DNA of 26,861 nt from Ignavibacteriales bacterium (lineage in GTDB: Bacteria; Bacteroidota; Ignavibacteria; Ignavibacteriales; Ignavibacteriaceae): NCBI GenBank assembly GCA_020061995.1, contig JAGUXE010000372.1, positions 1 to 26,861 of the forward strand, given 5' to 3'. Position 1 is the stretch's first letter, and each line of letters begins with the position of its first letter. Below, piece by piece: positions 24,401 through 26,861 of the stretch. Under the pieces are notes generated by a model. That model saw only the letters and a list, made by a program, of their open reading frames with translations. It made no database searches and was not told where the DNA came from. A program made the position numbers and the translations under genes.

Positions 24401-26861
24401 ACCAACAGGATGGGTACGTGAAGATCTTAATGCAGGTACCACCTGGGTTAGATCAACTGCTGCTCCAAGAACAGGTACCGCAAATGCTGCTTATACATAT
24501 TCAGGAACCTTACCGGGAAACGACTGGATTATTACTCCTGGTGCACAAATGCAAGCAGGGCAAACTTATTTGTTAAATTATTATTATCGAGTTGCTGGCG
24601 CAACTTATCCTGAAAAAATGAAAGTAGCTGTTGGTTCAGCGCAATCATCAGATAGTATGACAACCATTTTATTTGATCATTCAAGTCTTACTAATGCAGT
24701 CTACGAAGGGAAAACCCTTTATTTTACACCGACTGCAACAGGAATGTATTACTTTGGTTTCCATGCATATAGTGCTGCTGATCAATGGAATCTTTATCTT
24801 GACGATGTAACCATTAATTTAGTACCTAATATTGATTATGCTGTAAGTAGTGTTTTCCAAGTTGATGGAATACCTACCCCATTCGGTATAGTCAATAATA
24901 CTTCATTAGTAAAAGGAAATGAAACTGCTGAAATAAAAGTTGATGCTGTTGGCGTTCCTTCATCAAATGTAAATAATAGTCTTGTAATCTTAAATTCAAA
25001 ACCTGATCAGTTTGCCGGTAATTCAGAAGGGTTCACACCTGTTAATATGAAGGCTTTAGTTTCTAATCAAGGTGTCGCAGCTTTTCCATTTGTACTTGAT
25101 TATAACATTGCTGGTCAAGCCGGTACCCCAATTAATGGTTCAGCAATAAATACAGGTGAAGTAGATACAGTTGAATTTAGCGGTACTCCTTCAGCAAGAG
25201 GTACATTTACAACTTCAGCAATAGTCACAGTTGTTGGTGATACCTTTGCAAATAATAATACATTTGAATTCTTCAGAACATTAGTTTATCCTGACAATAC
25301 AGTTCGTGTCAGATATGATAATGGTTCGCATGTTCCACAAACCTTCGTTGGATTTGGAACCAATAACATTAAGTTATATGCTGCGGTAAGATATACTGCG
25401 CCTGAAGATATGAGAATTGCTAATATTGATGCCTTCTACAGAAATGAAAGTAGTTCAGATTCTATCGAAGTAAGAATTCTTGCAAAGGGTGACACAACTC
25501 TAGCTCCCGGAACTCTCTTATATTCGAAAAAATTTGCCGGAAATAATTATTTAGTTGCCGGAACAGGTGGTGCTTATGTTACTTTACCACTTGGTGATGA
25601 TGCTCCAATTATGTTAGCCGGAACTGATTTCTGGGTTAATATTGTTTATTCTTCAGATATTCAATTCCCATTAGGCGTTCACAATACAGGATTTACACCG
25701 GGAAGAAGTTTCTTATCACAAGATAGTGGTGCTACCTGGGTTCCTCTTGTAATAACAACAGAACGTGCATGGTTATTGCGTACAGTTGGTGTTCCTTATA
25801 CAGCCCCTGTTCCTCCATTCGATACACTATGGCATAGATCTGCATCTTTTGCAAATCTTCCTTCGTGGTATTCTGCTTCGGGTAATACTGAACGCGGTTT
25901 AGCATACGGGAATGTTGGTGGAAATGATCGTCTTTATGTTGTTAGCAGAAATGGTGGATTATCGGTTCGAGTATTAAATGCTAATACCGGAGCCGATGTT
26001 GATACTTTAAAGGTTAATGGAACCATTATTAGTGGCGGAACTTTCGCTATTAATGATGTTGAGGTTAGTGATGATGGAAAAATCTTTGCTGCCAATTTAA
26101 CTACTGGTGCTTCTACAAGTCCATTTAAAGTCTATATGTGGAATTCTGAAACTGCTGAACCTGAATTGGCTTTAAATTATACAGGAACTGAAGCAGTTCG
26201 TTTGGGTGACAAATTTGCGGTGTCTGGTAATTTCTTTGCCGGAACTGCTGCAATTTGGGCTCCAAGTGCAACAGCGGGATTTGCAAAGGTATATAAATGG
26301 ACAATGACCGCAGGTGTTTTTAATCCTACTCCTGAAGTGATTATTCTAAGTGATAACGTAACCGGTGGAAGTGCTCACGTTGCACCTATGCCAAATGGTG
26401 ATTTCTATTTTAATGCCGGAGGAATTAATCCTAAAAAATATAGTGCTAGCGGTACTTTGTTAGGAACAATTTCAGGTACTTTAGTAGCAACAGGTTCTAA
26501 TGGTATTAAATATTTAGGTAATGTTGGTACAACTGAATATTTCGTTACTTTTACCTATGGTGGCGGTAATGAAAATGCGCGTATCGTTGAAGTTCCTGAT
26601 GGTATTCTAGCAAATGCTACCCTTTATGGTGTTACACCTTCATTAGGTTCGAATTCAAATGTTGGAGGAACGGGAGATGTCGCAGTAAAAATTAATGCTG
26701 ATCTGACAGCTGATATGTTTGTTCTTTCAACCAATAATGGTATTGGTGCATATTCAACTTCACAGGTTATTCCTGTTGAATTTGCTGCGTTTAGTGCCGA
26801 AGCCCAAGACAGAAATGTAATGTTACAATGGAGAACAAGTACTGAAACAAACAGTGCTTCA
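21471..26861 (+). CDS. Giant secreted multidomain protein (choice-of-anchor J/D-type modules, probable T9SS substrate), 3' end outside window
   Basis: Open frame of 1797 codons with no stop before the window end; the C-terminus is missing. A signal peptide precedes Q31 (ELIG|QIAT). Module order: a beta-rich domain A1 (about 33-350); a MAM-like/choice-of-anchor J module (about 364-531, QDFEDAWIPGGW); an ASH-like/choice-of-anchor D module (about 539-643, FGSLQIGSTSVPQQF); a second anchor-J module (about 645-830, YFQNFDSTGG); a linker domain; a third anchor-J module (about 965-1122, PYTESFEGTAFPPTGW); CARDB-like sandwiches (about 1122-1280); a further beta domain (to about 1440); and domain A2 (about 1451-1763), a clear second copy of A1. 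The visible end, VEFAAFSAEAQ followed by VMLQWRTSTETN, starts the sandwich that usually precedes a T9SS sorting domain in Bacteroidota. It is an extracellular or surface protein; adhesion or cargo binding is a guess. A1/A2 may belong to a DUF4623-type family. Confidence 0.88.
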   Translation, partial: MMLNHTNRSYLRWCLLFVLMISMGSSELIGQIATQWEKSHFTSTQPSYIGTGNNERGIGYGVVNSNQRLYVATVTGGAKGIIVNATTGDSVGVLSGTGITGGTFTLTDLGVSSDGVIFGCNLVTSTAVATPFKIYKWSSESADPVVVAAWATGAYRLGDKFTVVGSTADNSIAIYAVAASNNKFVKFTTTDNGATFTGTEIVATGLSSGTSASLFPVNNGVDGYWVKGGGANLRKINADYTLKTIVHADFAPTNGNAVRYFTSGSRNFLAIYHNGVTTTVGTVTSFYERVRILELTSDSTAIPVAQTSRLGTNTNSNATGDVEVKDNGNGTFTIFAFSTNNGVGAYTFDPAAASINFNLSSTQDFEDAWIPGGWSRYTGFLNGNPMTVLSGTWVPDDFGNVTSPIDRSARINIYGTTVRHLMASPTIDLGTGTPAKQVEFNLALTAFGNSNASALGVDDTLAVVVSTDNGVTWNPANIVKLYTSASSILNTGQAENVSLNGYSGLVKIGFYGASTISNTDNDLFIDDFKITNLPTSPVYGVSPASKDFGSLQIGSTSVPQQFTISNTGAGDLVVSSVTLGGTNSTSFTKTDVNTYPVTVLGGQSMNFSVTFAPADTGAKSAYLLVAHNATGGSDTLELSGTGVDFTIATFPYFQNFDSTGGVVPPPGWYNPGNYWTRGTEAKSLPYAARVAYNHSAGVGGAVLQTPPVNLPANSKITFWWKDDDITAGRPAPVEKYDDEGNAFLYFPPEPEISGHDTTFFEVSIDNGVTWTTLGFLSAPTPQTDFVEAMFDLSAYAGNGRLFRWRDFTNASFSAYGTGLDDIVIEVVPQITMDWHNLQWPPTATIMAGSTVNVYTKGWENGVTSVPGPDSTISVWIGVSTSNSNPNTWTTWIPAVYNAQQGNDDEYMAAIGLGLTPGTYYYASRWQLQNGPYTYGGYNAGGGGFWDGTTNVSGVLTVTPFSISQLPYTESFEGTAFPPTGWVREDLNAGTTWVRSTAAPRTGTANAAYTYSGTLPGNDWIITPGAQMQAGQTYLLNYYYRVAGATYPEKMKVAVGSAQSSDSMTTILFDHSSLTNAVYEGKTLYFTPTATGMYYFGFHAYSAADQWNLYLDDVTINLVPNIDYAVSSVFQVDGIPTPFGIVNNTSLVKGNETAEIKVDAVGVPSSNVNNSLVILNSKPDQFAGNSEGFTPVNMKALVSNQGVAAFPFVLDYNIAGQAGTPINGSAINTGEVDTVEFSGTPSARGTFTTSAIVTVVGDTFANNNTFEFFRTLVYPDNTVRVRYDNGSHVPQTFVGFGTNNIKLYAAVRYTAPEDMRIANIDAFYRNESSSDSIEVRILAKGDTTLAPGTLLYSKKFAGNNYLVAGTGGAYVTLPLGDDAPIMLAGTDFWVNIVYSSDIQFPLGVHNTGFTPGRSFLSQDSGATWVPLVITTERAWLLRTVGVPYTAPVPPFDTLWHRSASFANLPSWYSASGNTERGLAYGNVGGNDRLYVVSRNGGLSVRVLNANTGADVDTLKVNGTIISGGTFAINDVEVSDDGKIFAANLTTGASTSPFKVYMWNSETAEPELALNYTGTEAVRLGDKFAVSGNFFAGTAAIWAPSATAGFAKVYKWTMTAGVFNPTPEVIILSDNVTGGSAHVAPMPNGDFYFNAGGINPKKYSASGTLLGTISGTLVATGSNGIKYLGNVGTTEYFVTFTYGGGNENARIVEVPDGILANATLYGVTPSLGSNSNVGGTGDVAVKINADLTADMFVLSTNNGIGAYSTSQVIPVEFAAFSAEAQDRNVMLQWRTSTETNSAS

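Noticed and set aside
22348..24576. Several short ORFs on both strands within the region after 21471
   Set aside because: The +strand frame from 21471 is continuously open to the window end and encodes coherent secreted beta-domains; the short ORFs are other-frame shadows with unnatural composition.

Overview
The window is AT-rich (by eye about one third G+C), densely coding and almost entirely on the plus strand. It looks like a chromosomal segment of a Bacteroidota/Chlorobiota-type bacterium, most plausibly an Ignavibacteria-like lineage. The reasons are a very large secreted protein with choice-of-anchor J/D-type modules that runs into the beta-sandwich which normally precedes a type IX secretion C-terminal signal; signal peptides that repeatedly place Gln at mature position +1 (the Bacteroidetes 'Q-rule'); scarce Shine-Dalgarno sites; and frequent GTG starts. 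The genus-level placement is inference. I see no tRNA, rRNA, CRISPR array or insertion sequence.

Layout. (1) 33-5229: a compact cassette of exported enzymes. A YkfC-like NlpC/P60 murein peptidase is followed by a Tat-exported L-Ala-D/L-Glu-type dipeptide epimerase, then by an overlapping pair of M16 metalloprotease subunits, one catalytic and one lacking the zinc site. A strong intrinsic terminator lies at 5261-5295. (2) 5320-6972: a GH9 (cellulase-type) lipoprotein whose real start is a GTG just after that terminator. (3) 7122-11409: a RAD55/KaiC-like ATPase with an altered Walker A and a degenerate GGDEF-like tail, then a TPR plus outer-membrane beta-barrel protein with PgaA/BcsC-like architecture, then a 38-codon ORF. 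(4) 11619-20189: a processive GT2 synthase, a single-pass Pro/Gln-rich membrane protein, a membrane-anchored amidotransferase-like/NodB-like protein without catalytic metal ligands, an Ig/FN3 lipoprotein, and a cytosolic five-PAS hybrid histidine kinase with a damaged ATP-binding site. A strong terminator at 20212-20252 closes it. (5) 20263-21144: a DUF72 (YecE-like) protein. (6) 21471 to the window end: a giant secreted multidomain protein, open at the right edge (1797 codons visible).

The most interesting proposal is that blocks 3 and 4 form one synthase-dependent exopolysaccharide system: inner-membrane GT2 synthase, periplasmic deacetylase-fold pseudoenzyme, TPR/beta-barrel exporter, FN3 lipoprotein, and two sensory or regulatory proteins with eroded catalytic sites. 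Both blocks are preceded by a nearly identical 17-bp element with sigma-54 (-24/-12) geometry (7074-7090 and 11576-11592), and by inverted-repeat sites of the form CTCRTWATGAG about 55-85 bp upstream of it. This suggests shared control by an enhancer-binding protein. The GH9 lipoprotein just upstream could be the associated glucanase.
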